This document shows positions 52,747 through 60,587 of a stretch of DNA of 64,000 nucleotides, piece after piece. How positions within the stretch are numbered: position 1 is the stretch's first letter; each line of letters begins with the position of its first letter. Position numbers and translations under genes: made by a program. Below the pieces are notes generated by a model, which was not told the DNA's origin, made no database searches, and saw nothing but the letters and a program-made list of their open reading frames with translations. The DNA is from Prevotella sp. (GTDB lineage: Bacteria > Bacteroidota > Bacteroidia > Bacteroidales > Bacteroidaceae), in the NCBI GenBank assembly GCA_017402445.1, contig JAFPME010000019.1, positions 1-64,000 of the forward strand. Direction: 5' to 3'.

Positions 52747-53130
52747 GTGTCTGTCAACAAAACTTACCTAAAAATCCTGTCGGATTTTTTTCTCATTTTA
52801 GAGACTGAAACGCTTCTCAAAAGGTGAAAAATCCAAACAAAAAGAGCTCAAAAAGCTTACAGTTTTTCAAAATGGGCCATTTTACATCGCAGAATGGCTC
52901 GTTTTGACGAGCAGAATGATTCATTTTGGCGCGCAAAAAAGCCCGTTTTCGTGTGCAAAATGAGTCATTTTGAAAGACTTAAAAATGTAAGGAAAACAGA
53001 AAGTGTTAGCTTTCAGCGTTTTAGAACATGCTCATATTTCGCGTGTACGCGTCCGTTGGGATTTTATTTTCAAACGATGGCACTCTCAGAAGGCTTTTTC
53101 GGCTTTTTTGTCGTGATTTTTCAGCGCATT
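52747..53130. repeat. Dispersed intergenic element, copy C
   Basis: This is the second copy of the element at 13715-14105, in the same orientation. Shared landmarks are CTGTCAA near 52751, GATTTTTT at 52783, the array at 52869-52971 and the block 53031-53093 (CTCATATTTCGCG, GTACGCGTCCGT, TTTTATTTT, AACGATGGC, CTCAGA). The core aligns without gaps. No transposase gene, and no clear target-site duplication that I can see. Confidence 0.85.
52869..52971. repeat. Five 15-base palindromes at exact 22-base spacing (array C)
   Basis: Units start at 52869, 52891, 52913, 52935 and 52957: AAAATGGGCCATTTT, AGAATGGCTCGTTTT, AGAATGATTCATTTT, AAAAAAGCCCGTTTT and AAAATGAGTCATTTT, with 7-base spacers (ACATCGC, GACGAGC, GGCGCGC, CGTGTGC). 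Unit 3 and the first spacer are identical to array A. Unit 2 keeps full pairing only if G-U pairs count; unit 4 has lost part of its symmetry. Confidence 0.9.
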
Positions 53131-53523
53131 CGCAATGTCACATTTCGTCCTGTCTCCACCTGCAGAAAGAATGTCGATTGCCGATGCTCCGATTACGATA
53201 CCTGTCTGTCAGCCGTGGTGAAATGTTCCCGATCCTGACACCCGAAAGCTTCGCAGAAACACGAAATGCAGACGTGTGTCTCTCGGTAAGGCCGCGATGT
53301 GTTGGCGTTGACGAGCCTTCGCTTCACTTTTTCGTCAGCAACGATTAAACTCCCATGGACCTGTTGCATCCTATTCACGGACGTTGTCCGTCGGATTGCA
53401 GCTCTGTAGAGATGCTTCGTCTTCTCAGGCTCGACCTCAGAACGGCTCTGCGGCGACACGTCCTGTGAGTCGGAAGACCTGACGGACGAACCTCAAACCA
53501 TTCAAAAAACAATACAAGCAGAA
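53131..53523. other. Non-coding spacer before the nuclease gene
   Basis: Several short frames cross this stretch on both strands but none has a signal sequence, motif or promoter. A small inverted repeat (GGACGTTGTCC, about 53381) is the only local structure. No -7 box was found directly before the nuclease gene. Confidence 0.4.
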
Positions 53524-54492
53524 ATGAAAAACAAAAAGGGCATTGGGCTGAAGTTGCAGCATGTGGTTATGAAACGAGTGTGTTGTGTTTTCTTGTTGGC
53601 TGTTGTCGGGGCCTATCCGTTCACTGCGAAGGGCGGGCCGGCCGTGAGTTTGTTGCAGTCGGGCAATGTTCCGGCGGAGAAGGCAGGGCTGACGAAACGT
53701 GAGAAACGGCCGCGCACGACGGAGACCGCTCAGCGTTCTTCGTACGAGATACCGCGGCTGACGGTCAGGCGTTCGGAGCAGATACTCACGAGAGAGGGCT
53801 ACACCACGTCGTACAATGCCCAGACCAAGCAGGCCAACTGGGTGGCGTGGCATCTGACGCGCGAGCATACGGAGGGTGCATTCAGGCGCAAGGGCGTGCC
53901 TTACTACGACGCTGACGGGCAGGCCGTCGGCATCGGACGCGTGGACAAAGAGACGGTCAGGGGCTGCTATTTCGTTGACAGAAGCGTGAAACGGCCGCGG
54001 CAGGAGCACAGCGACTGGTCGGGCGCGAGGAAGCAGAACCTGAACCACGGCCATCTCTGTCCGGCTGCCGACAACCGATGGAGCAAGAAGGCCATGAACC
54101 AGTCGTTCCTGCTGACGAACATGTGCCCGCAGGACATCGACCTGAATGCCGGCGACTGGGAAAAGCTGGAGCGTCGCTGCCGTGGATGGGCGAAGCACTA
54201 TGGCGACGTCTACATTGCTGCCGGTCCGGTCTTCTATGGCCGTTCCCGTCAGACGATGGGGAAGAACCGCATCGCTGTTCCGGATGCCTTCTTCAAGGTG
54301 GTGCTCTGCATGAAAGGAAAGCCGAAGGCCCTCGGGTTCATCTATCCGAACGACGGCACGCCGCACCCCATGGAGCACTATGTGATGACGGTCGACGAGG
54401 TGGAGCGCGTCACTGGCATCGATTTCTTCGCCCAGTTGCCCGACAACATCGAGCGAACCGTGGAGGCGACGGCCGATTTACGAAAGTGGTGA
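53524..54492 (+). CDS. Secreted DNA/RNA non-specific endonuclease (NUC1 family)
   Basis: The 322 residues contain a signal peptide (around 16-37; the true start may be ATG 53569), a variable basic region and the beta-beta-alpha-metal nuclease domain (about 100-315). The active-site motif, usually DRGH, is NHGH here (LNHGHLCPAADNRW, catalytic His177), followed by the metal-binding Asn region NMCPQDIDLNAGDWEKLE. It also has FIYPNDG and a C-terminal VERVTGIDFF. Such enzymes degrade external nucleic acid for nutrients or in biofilms. It stands alone. Confidence 0.88.
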   Translation: MKNKKGIGLKLQHVVMKRVCCVFLLAVVGAYPFTAKGGPAVSLLQSGNVPAEKAGLTKREKRPRTTETAQRSSYEIPRLTVRRSEQILTREGYTTSYNAQTKQANWVAWHLTREHTEGAFRRKGVPYYDADGQAVGIGRVDKETVRGCYFVDRSVKRPRQEHSDWSGARKQNLNHGHLCPAADNRWSKKAMNQSFLLTNMCPQDIDLNAGDWEKLERRCRGWAKHYGDVYIAAGPVFYGRSRQTMGKNRIAVPDAFFKVVLCMKGKPKALGFIYPNDGTPHPMEHYVMTVDEVERVTGIDFFAQLPDNIERTVEATADLRKW

Positions 54493-54514
54493 CAGTCGGC
54501 AGCGCGAGTCCTTC

Positions 54515-56245
54515 TTATCGCTGTAGCTGCTTCTTGCGACTGTGCATCCTACCCGTTTCGTCGGTGTATTGCTCGATGACGATGCCCTGATGGGGACGGG
54601 TGGGGGAGAGACGGCGGCCTGAGAGGTCGTAGCACTGCCGTCTGACGGGTTCATCGGCCGTGACGTTGTTGATTCCCGAGGTCTGTGCCTCGGTGGCCTG
54701 CCATGCGTCTAAGCAGACGTCGGTGCCTGATGTGACGACGATGTAGATGGTCTTTGAACCGCTGAATTTCCCGGCATCCACCTGGACGGTGTAGTCGCTC
54801 ATGTCGCTGGAGGAGATGTTGAAGGTAGCCGACGGCTTGGCTGCTTTTCTGCCAAAGCGAATCTCCACGGTGCCTTCGCCCTTGGCGCGCAGCATGAGGG
54901 AAGATGCACCCTTTGCGCCAAAGTCAACGCGTCGCACCTGGGTCCAATCGCCGGCCGACATCTTCACCTGCAGATTGCCCGACGCGTCGTTGCCGAGAGT
55001 GCTGATGCTGGTGTTCTTGCTGATGTTTGAGAAGTCTTCGTAGCTGATGCCTCCGCAGGTGGCCATGGTCTCAATCTCCTGCAGCTTGTAGGGGTTCATG
55101 GTGCCGATGGGCTCGGCACCCGTTCGTGTCAGCGTCATCTTGCCGATGGTCTGTGTGCTTTCGTTGACGGCCGCTTCGTCCACGCCGATGGAACGGTAGC
55201 CTGAGGCTTCGCTGTCCATGACTCCCCCTTCCTTCAGGCTCTGTTCCAGCAGTGTTGAGTGGTAGAACAGGTAGTAGTGGTTCTTGAACTTCTGCAGGTG
55301 AGTGTGGTTGTTGCCCCAGCCCATGCCGAAGTTGCCTTCGTTGGGCACATATTCACCGCGATAAGTCCAGGAAGCGGGGTCGAGCGGTGTGTCGCTGACC
55401 ATATAACACATGCTGCACGACGAGGGAGCAGGCTGGCCGTTTTGCCCCTCGAAGCTGTTCCAGTCGTCGCGGTCGGACCATGACGTGTTGTACGTGTAGA
55501 CGTAACGTCCGCCGATGATATTCAGCTCGCTGGCTTCAAACAGATAGGGAGCGGGCATGTTGACGGCCGAGCCGTCCAGACCGGTCATTGAAGGGTTCAG
55601 TTTGGCGATGCGCGAGTTGCCGGGCCACAGTTTCGAGCCTGTAGCCTGCGGGTCACCGCCGCCGAAAGCTATCCATCCTTGGCCGTTCTCGTCGATAACG
55701 GCTCCCGGATCGAATATCCAGTTGCAGGGTCTCACACCGGGTGTATTGCTGTCGATCATCGGTTTTGACAGGGGTGACTTCCATGGGCCGGTGGGCGACG
55801 GCGCTTTCAGCACGCCTACGCTGCCGCCGCTGTTGGCGAAGTAGAGGAAGAACTCGTCCTCGCCGTTGGCATTGGTGCGCCAGATGGCCGACGGCGCCCA
55901 CGATGCAGCGAAGCGCCAGCCCCACGAGGAGCAGATTTTGCCCACGTCGATGGTGCCGTGGAAGGTCCAGTTGACCATGTCGTCGGTCGAGAAGACCACG
56001 AGCGACTTGATGTCTCCGTATCCGTTGCCGCCAGTCTTTCCGTTCTTGATGTACTGCTGGTGGTCGTTGGTGCCGTAGACGTAGAGTCGGCCGTTGTAGT
56101 CGATAGCTGTCGGGTCGGCGCAGAACACACATGGGCTGATGGGGTTGCCTTCACTCGAAGCCTTGTACTCTTTTTCCAGCGTCTGTGCGCTTGCCTGCAT
56201 CCATGTTGTCACAAAGATTGCGGTAATGAATAGTTTCTTGAACAT
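54515..56245 (-). CDS. Glycoside hydrolase family 43 protein with C-terminal carbohydrate-binding-like domain
   Basis: The 576 residues have a signal peptide (1-20), a five-bladed GH43 propeller (about 35-345) and a beta-sandwich region (about 390-520) resembling CBM6. The propeller shows the catalytic base Asp44 in CADPTAID, the transition-state Asp179 in IFDPGAVID and an acid Glu in LFEASEL (residues 237-240). GH43 enzymes cut arabinan, xylan or related side chains. The C-terminal 45 residues (CYDLSGRRLSPTRPHQGIVIEQY) are a Prevotella-type type IX tail. ATG 56245 gives the signal peptide; the frame stays open further upstream without meaning. No sus genes adjoin directly. Confidence 0.9.
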   Translation of the reverse strand: MFKKLFITAIFVTTWMQASAQTLEKEYKASSEGNPISPCVFCADPTAIDYNGRLYVYGTNDHQQYIKNGKTGGNGYGDIKSLVVFSTDDMVNWTFHGTIDVGKICSSWGWRFAASWAPSAIWRTNANGEDEFFLYFANSGGSVGVLKAPSPTGPWKSPLSKPMIDSNTPGVRPCNWIFDPGAVIDENGQGWIAFGGGDPQATGSKLWPGNSRIAKLNPSMTGLDGSAVNMPAPYLFEASELNIIGGRYVYTYNTSWSDRDDWNSFEGQNGQPAPSSCSMCYMVSDTPLDPASWTYRGEYVPNEGNFGMGWGNNHTHLQKFKNHYYLFYHSTLLEQSLKEGGVMDSEASGYRSIGVDEAAVNESTQTIGKMTLTRTGAEPIGTMNPYKLQEIETMATCGGISYEDFSNISKNTSISTLGNDASGNLQVKMSAGDWTQVRRVDFGAKGASSLMLRAKGEGTVEIRFGRKAAKPSATFNISSSDMSDYTVQVDAGKFSGSKTIYIVVTSGTDVCLDAWQATEAQTSGINNVTADEPVRRQCYDLSGRRLSPTRPHQGIVIEQYTDETGRMHSRKKQLQR

Positions 56246-56301
56246 GTCAATTCTTCTGTTAATAATAAGTTTTTTTTCTGTAGGATAATGGAATTCTGCT
56301 G

Positions 56302-56309
56302 CAAAGTTA
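56302..56309 (-). promoter_or_regulatory. Promoter -7 box of the GH43 gene
   Basis: On the minus strand it reads TAACTTTG followed by C, 57 bases before the start codon. Confidence 0.5.
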
Positions 56310-56410
56310 CGAAAAATGGGTGAAATGTAAGAAGAACTTGATGATCTTTTCATGTATGCTTCAGTAGCCCCACTGAAGCGTTGGCTGTTTTTCAGAACCG
56401 ATGAAAACAG

Positions 56411-56450
56411 AATGGGCAGCGGAAATGATTGAACCATTCCGCTGCCCATT
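56411..56450 (-). terminator. Strong hairpin, probable terminator for the L,D-transpeptidase-like gene
   Basis: A 14-bp perfect stem (AATGGGCAGCGGAA and its complement) with a 12-base loop. On the minus strand it is followed by CTGTTTTC, a weak T-run. It lies 208 bases beyond the end of the gene at 56658. Confidence 0.6.
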
Positions 56451-56657
56451 GCATAGTTGGGGGATTGCCTGATGTGTGTTCGACGGGGCATTTCAGGCTG
56501 CCGATGAATGTCATGAAGGATTGTGACGGTGGCGCCTTGTCGTAGCTTTCCGTGTGAACGGCGTAGAACCTGATGCCTTGGTGATATCGTTTCCTGACTG
56601 TTCCTGTTTCAGGTAGATAACGGGAGCGTTGCTGGTGAAAGGCAGCATGGTTTGTTG
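56451..56657 (-). other. Spacer with possible decayed coding sequence
   Basis: On the minus strand a 45-residue frame (ATG 56648 to TGA 56511) is followed, after a shift of frame near 56570, by more protein-like sequence (FYAVHTESYDKAPPSQSF) that stays open past 56458. This could be a frameshifted remnant; no family is recognisable, so it may be chance. Confidence 0.25.
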
Positions 56658-57296
56658 CTAATCGGAGATTGTGATGATGAGCGACTTGTCACAGTTCTTC
56701 AGCAGTTCCACCATGCGTTCCTCATCAAGCGCAATGCAACCGCCTGTCCAGGTCTTGTGACCCTTGCAGTGAATGAAAATGGCACTGCCCTTGGGCCATA
56801 TACATTCTTTGTTGAAGTCGGTGGCGATGCCGTAGTCGTATTCTGGCACAGTGTGGAACATGTCTTCACCGCCACATTGGTGGTGTACGGCCGCAGTGTC
56901 GATAATCTGGTTGTAGTATTCGCAGTTGTCATCGCAGGCGTAGATGCTGCTGGTCACGTTTATGTATGGAATCTTTGTCCCGGGGTTGGGCTTCACTCCG
57001 AAGGCCGACAGCACACGAAGCGTGCCCGTCGGGGTCTTGGCATCGCCTTCACCTTCTTTGCCGAGACCGTTTTTGCCGATATAAACACTGGTGGTAAACA
57101 GTACTTTCCCGTTAACAGTCAGACGCGCGGTGGCTTCGCTGCCATGCACGTCGTAGATTTCCAGGAGCTGTCCCGTCTCAGTCTTGTTTTCGTTCTTTGA
57201 ACACGAACCTATCAACATACTTGCTGTGCAAATAGCAAAGAGGGCAAGTCCTCTTGAAATACGAGTGGCTTGCCACCATTGTTTCAATTGTTTCAT
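56658..57296 (-). CDS. L,D-transpeptidase-like lipoprotein (YkuD/YafK fold)
   Basis: The 212 residues have a lipoprotein signal (SMLIGSC, Cys32). The catalytic domain at about 43-205 contains KTPTGTLRVLSAFG and the active-site segment FIHCKGHKTWTGGCIAL, with His176 and nucleophile Cys187 (family pattern H-x(n)-S/T-x-G-C). Family members cross-link peptidoglycan or attach proteins to it; others cleave such links. The export signal and lipid anchor put it in the periplasm. Its promoter (57488-57518) predicts a leader of about 185 bases. Confidence 0.85.
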   Translation of the reverse strand: MKQLKQWWQATRISRGLALFAICTASMLIGSCSKNENKTETGQLLEIYDVHGSEATARLTVNGKVLFTTSVYIGKNGLGKEGEGDAKTPTGTLRVLSAFGVKPNPGTKIPYINVTSSIYACDDNCEYYNQIIDTAAVHHQCGGEDMFHTVPEYDYGIATDFNKECIWPKGSAIFIHCKGHKTWTGGCIALDEERMVELLKNCDKSLIITISD

Positions 57297-57316
57297 TTCA
57301 TCACACTTTTCGATTT

Positions 57317-57421
57317 CTATGCCGCGAGTGCTATCAAGTGGCTTGCTGTCTCATTCGGCTGACAGGCTCGAATTGCAGGTTGCGGTGCGCTTGTGCCTGA
57401 TTCGCCGTTCCGTTCTACCAT
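57317..57421 (-). CDS. Possible 34-residue upstream ORF
   Basis: It lies wholly inside the predicted leader of the L,D-transpeptidase-like gene (ATG 57421, stop at 57317-57319) and ends 20 bases before that gene's start. The peptide (starting MVERNGESGTSAPQPAIRAC) has no signal or membrane segment. It may be a regulatory uORF or chance. Confidence 0.25.
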   Translation of the reverse strand: MVERNGESGTSAPQPAIRACQPNETASHLIALAA

Positions 57422-57487
57422 GCTTGATAGTATCGGGGGCTCACTTTTGGGCTGATTGTGTGTTCCATACAATCTGGTTTCCGTTTG

Positions 57488-57518
57488 CAAATGTACTAAA
57501 TCTTTGTGGAATGGCAAA
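57488..57518 (-). promoter_or_regulatory. Promoter of the L,D-transpeptidase-like gene
   Basis: On the minus strand TTTG (57515-57518), exactly 19 bases, then TACATTTG (57488-57495) followed by C: a full consensus match. Confidence 0.75.
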
Positions 57519-57655
57519 GTTACATCCTTTTTTTTACATTTTTCACTCATGTAATCGCTGATTACTGAACTGTTTTTGTGCTTTCTTTCTTTTGAACGGA
57601 AGAAAGCAGAAGTCTCTGAAAGTGGGTAAAGGATGATACGGTAAAAGTTATAGAA

Positions 57656-57698
57656 AAGAAAGAAAGCCGCCACGGTGGAATCCGGACGGCTTTCTTAG
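57656..57698 (-). terminator. Terminator of the sus operon
   Basis: On the minus strand the stem AAGAAAGCCG/CGGCTTTCTT is followed by TCTTTTC, 26 bases past the susF stop. Between here and 57519 nothing else is visible. Confidence 0.8.
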
Positions 57699-57723
57699 GC
57701 TTAATGCTTATTTTGCAGATGTT

Positions 57724-59583
57724 CTACTCCACGGTAGCGTAGATGTTATCTGAGGTCTTGCGAGTGGGATAGAGCTTGATGGTCTTACCCACGGCTGAGA
57801 TGTTCGCGCCGTTTGCCGTCAGGGCAGTGAGGTCACCTCCGAGGTTAATGCCCCAGTCGTTGTTGGCGGTGAACTTCCATCCGTTGGCTGTGACGCCGGC
57901 ATTGGTGATGACATAGCAGTAGTTCTCTGCATCCCATGTCATCTGCTGTGCATCGTCGGCAGCGTTCCATCCGTTGAAGTCGCCCACAAGGTTCATGTTC
58001 GTGATGCGTGTTCCCTTCAGTGTTCCGCTTGCCATGTTGGCCTCAATGTAGTAAATGCCTTCGCCTGCAGTGGCCTTGATGTTGCCGCCACCACCTTCTG
58101 CAAAGTCGCCGGTGACGCCTCCTGTGAAGGTTCCGAAGTTAATCTCGGTGCCCCAGTCGCCTGGAACCTTCTGGAACTTGAACTCGTTACCCCATCCGTT
58201 CGGATCGGCACAGTAGATGAAACCTGTGTAGATGCCGCTCTCGTCGGTCAGGGCGAGCTTCTGTTCGGCTGCGCCCCATCCGTCGGTGGCTCCGATGAAG
58301 TAGATATACGGATCGAAGTTGAGCGGAGTGATGGTGTAGGTCATGTCGAGCGCATTGATTTGGAAGCGGTAGTACTTGGCCGAGCCGTCCACGTGGAACG
58401 AGTGGTCGCCGTCAAGATTGTAGCGGCGGTCGTAAGAACCGCTCATGTCTTCGCTGGCACCGGTTGTTCCGAAGAGCTGTTTCCAGTCGCCGGCATCGAT
58501 GGCATCGAGTGCATCACCGTCGCCGAAGGCGAACCAAAGATCTTTGCCACCAGTCAGCACGTAGGTGAATACGGGATCTTCGAAGACATCCTTGTCGCTG
58601 TGAGAGAACTTCTGGCTCTTGCTGCTGCCCCATTCACCGTTACCGCCTACGAGATAGTAGTTTTCGGCTATGTTGACAGCTTCCACTTTGAAGGTCTGTT
58701 CCATCATGTCGATGGTGACACGGATCTTCTTCGCTCCGGCAGGAACGCAGAACGAGTTATCACCTCCCAGTTCGGAGCGGCGGGCAATCTTTCCTTCCTT
58801 GGCCTGGTTGTCGCCGCCCACGATACCGTAGAGCTGCGTCCAGTCGCCGTTACCGATGGCATCGCAAGCCTGATCGTCACCGATGGCGAACCAAGTGTCG
58901 CCTTCTGCGGCGTCGAAGGTAACGGTGAAGACAGGATCAACGTATACATCTTCGTCGCTATGAGAGAACTTGATGCTGCGGTCGGCAGCTGAAGCGGCCC
59001 AATCGTTAGGTCCGCCCACGATGTAGTAGGCAGGAGCAATCTCCAGCTTGTCGAGCGGCTTGAAGAGAATCTTGTGCGTGTCGAAATAGTTCTCGCCCGG
59101 TTTTCCGATAATAGCCACGGCATCACCATTGGTAACGGTGTACATAATGGTGCGGACATAGAGGTCTGTTATAGCGGGATTCTTAGTGACACCAAGATAA
59201 TAGGCATCCTGTAGTGTCTTCGGACTGACATATATCGTGTTGTCATCGCCCATGCTGAGAGCATCGAGAGAGATTGATTCTTCGAAATTCTCGTCTCTTG
59301 AGAATTGTACAACAGCCTTTAGAACAGTATTGGCAGGCATCGCGCCTTCCTTCACGCTGGCAACGCCGATCATCAGAGGCGTTTCAGTGTTGTTCTCTTC
59401 ATTGATATAGCTTTCAAGCCTGACCGTCACAGGAGCATTCTGGGTGCTGACGCTGACGGCATCGGCAGGAACGAGGCTCTCGGGCAGGTTGCTCTGAGGA
59501 CCTATCAACGAGTCGAAATCCTCATTACAGCCCATGAGGACTGCGCTCAGGAGAGCCATCATATATATGCTTAACTTTTTCAT
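57724..59583 (-). CDS. SusF-like outer-membrane glycan-binding lipoprotein
   Basis: The 619 residues have a lipobox (SAVLMGC, Cys19), an N-terminal Ig-like SusE/F domain (about 25-185) and four starch-binding-type modules. These start at YYIVGGPNDW (about 190), YYLVGGNGEW (about 312), IYFIGATDGW (about 427) and MNLVGDFNGW (about 535). The first two modules are close copies (both have KFSHSD-DV--DPVFT). It should sit on the cell surface and hold glycan, in line with SusF, but the module arrangement is longer than in the type SusF. It is the last gene of the operon. Confidence 0.85.
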   Translation of the reverse strand: MKKLSIYMMALLSAVLMGCNEDFDSLIGPQSNLPESLVPADAVSVSTQNAPVTVRLESYINEENNTETPLMIGVASVKEGAMPANTVLKAVVQFSRDENFEESISLDALSMGDDNTIYVSPKTLQDAYYLGVTKNPAITDLYVRTIMYTVTNGDAVAIIGKPGENYFDTHKILFKPLDKLEIAPAYYIVGGPNDWAASAADRSIKFSHSDEDVYVDPVFTVTFDAAEGDTWFAIGDDQACDAIGNGDWTQLYGIVGGDNQAKEGKIARRSELGGDNSFCVPAGAKKIRVTIDMMEQTFKVEAVNIAENYYLVGGNGEWGSSKSQKFSHSDKDVFEDPVFTYVLTGGKDLWFAFGDGDALDAIDAGDWKQLFGTTGASEDMSGSYDRRYNLDGDHSFHVDGSAKYYRFQINALDMTYTITPLNFDPYIYFIGATDGWGAAEQKLALTDESGIYTGFIYCADPNGWGNEFKFQKVPGDWGTEINFGTFTGGVTGDFAEGGGGNIKATAGEGIYYIEANMASGTLKGTRITNMNLVGDFNGWNAADDAQQMTWDAENYCYVITNAGVTANGWKFTANNDWGINLGGDLTALTANGANISAVGKTIKLYPTRKTSDNIYATVE

Positions 59584-59611
59584 AATTCTTGTTTTTTAGC
59601 TTTTAAAACAC

Positions 59612-60544
59612 TCATTCGTTAATCGTGAAGTTGACGGTCTTCTTCTTCAGGTCTACCTTCATCGTGATGGTACCACCTGCGAAAGCACCGAAATTCCAAG
59701 AACCTTTGTAATACTTTTCCTTGTCCCACATGATGGAGCCTTCGTAGCTGCCCTTGTTGAATGTGCAGTCTACACCGGCATCAGCCTCCTGTGGTCCCAT
59801 TGAGGTGAGGTCCCAACCGAGCAGCTCGCGATAGAAGCGGAACTGGAGCGGGTCGATGGCTGGAATCTCGAAGGTTCCGTAGTAAACGTCACTGCCAATC
59901 TCGTCGGGCTTCTCATACAGACGCCAGGGGATATAGGTATCCAGATTGCCTGCATTAGGAGTGGTCCAGCCGGTGGGATTACCCACCAGATAGATGTAGG
60001 CGGGGCTCTTCACGGCATTGTAGGCTGCCATGTGCTTGAATGTAACGTAGTTGCCCGAAACGATGCCAGTGTTGGGAATTTCCTCATTGTTGGCATTGAC
60101 CAAACTGGAGTAGACGCGCATAGCCACTTCGCGGAAGCCCATGTCTACATAGCTGTCTGCATCTTTGAAACCATCCAAGTCGCAGATGGATTCGGCTATT
60201 TCATCGCCGCTGATGCTGGCTTTGCAAGTGGTGTAAGTAGTACCCAGATACTTAGGGGAGCCGTCGGCCAGTGTATTCCAAACGACGTTGCCGTCCTTCA
60301 CCAGACCCACCTGAATATGGTAGGTTGCCAGTGCATTGAATCCGTAGTTGGGCTGTGACCATGTCAAGTTGACGTGGTTGCCGTCTGCCAGCTGGATATA
60401 ATGTTCTGCAAACGGAGACGCATTAATCGTGAACTCCGTAGGCTGAGTTACTGTAGGGTTGCTGTCATTGTCATCGCTACACGATACAAGCATCGGCAAA
60501 GCGGCAACCATGGCTAACAACAAACTATTGAATATCTTTTTCAT
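59612..60544 (-). CDS. SusE-like outer-membrane lipoprotein
   Basis: The 310 residues have a lipobox (LPMLVSC, Cys22), an N-terminal SusE-type Ig domain (about 35-180: HVNLTWSQPNYGFNALATYHIQVG) and one carbohydrate-binding module (about 188-310: AYIYLVGNPTGWTTPNAGNL). SusE proteins bind glycan and affect the length of what is imported. It stands between susD and susF, 43 bases after susD. Confidence 0.87.
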   Translation of the reverse strand: MKKIFNSLLLAMVAALPMLVSCSDDNDSNPTVTQPTEFTINASPFAEHYIQLADGNHVNLTWSQPNYGFNALATYHIQVGLVKDGNVVWNTLADGSPKYLGTTYTTCKASISGDEIAESICDLDGFKDADSYVDMGFREVAMRVYSSLVNANNEEIPNTGIVSGNYVTFKHMAAYNAVKSPAYIYLVGNPTGWTTPNAGNLDTYIPWRLYEKPDEIGSDVYYGTFEIPAIDPLQFRFYRELLGWDLTSMGPQEADAGVDCTFNKGSYEGSIMWDKEKYYKGSWNFGAFAGGTITMKVDLKKKTVNFTINE

Positions 60545-60587
60545 AATCTCTGTTTTTTTTCGTTTTCAACATGATTCCCGTCATCCA

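Noticed and set aside
52894-53238. A 114-codon frame running through the second repeat element
   Set aside because: The 22-base period is not a multiple of three, the frame is interrupted by a stop in the other copy, and the peptide has no recognisable feature.
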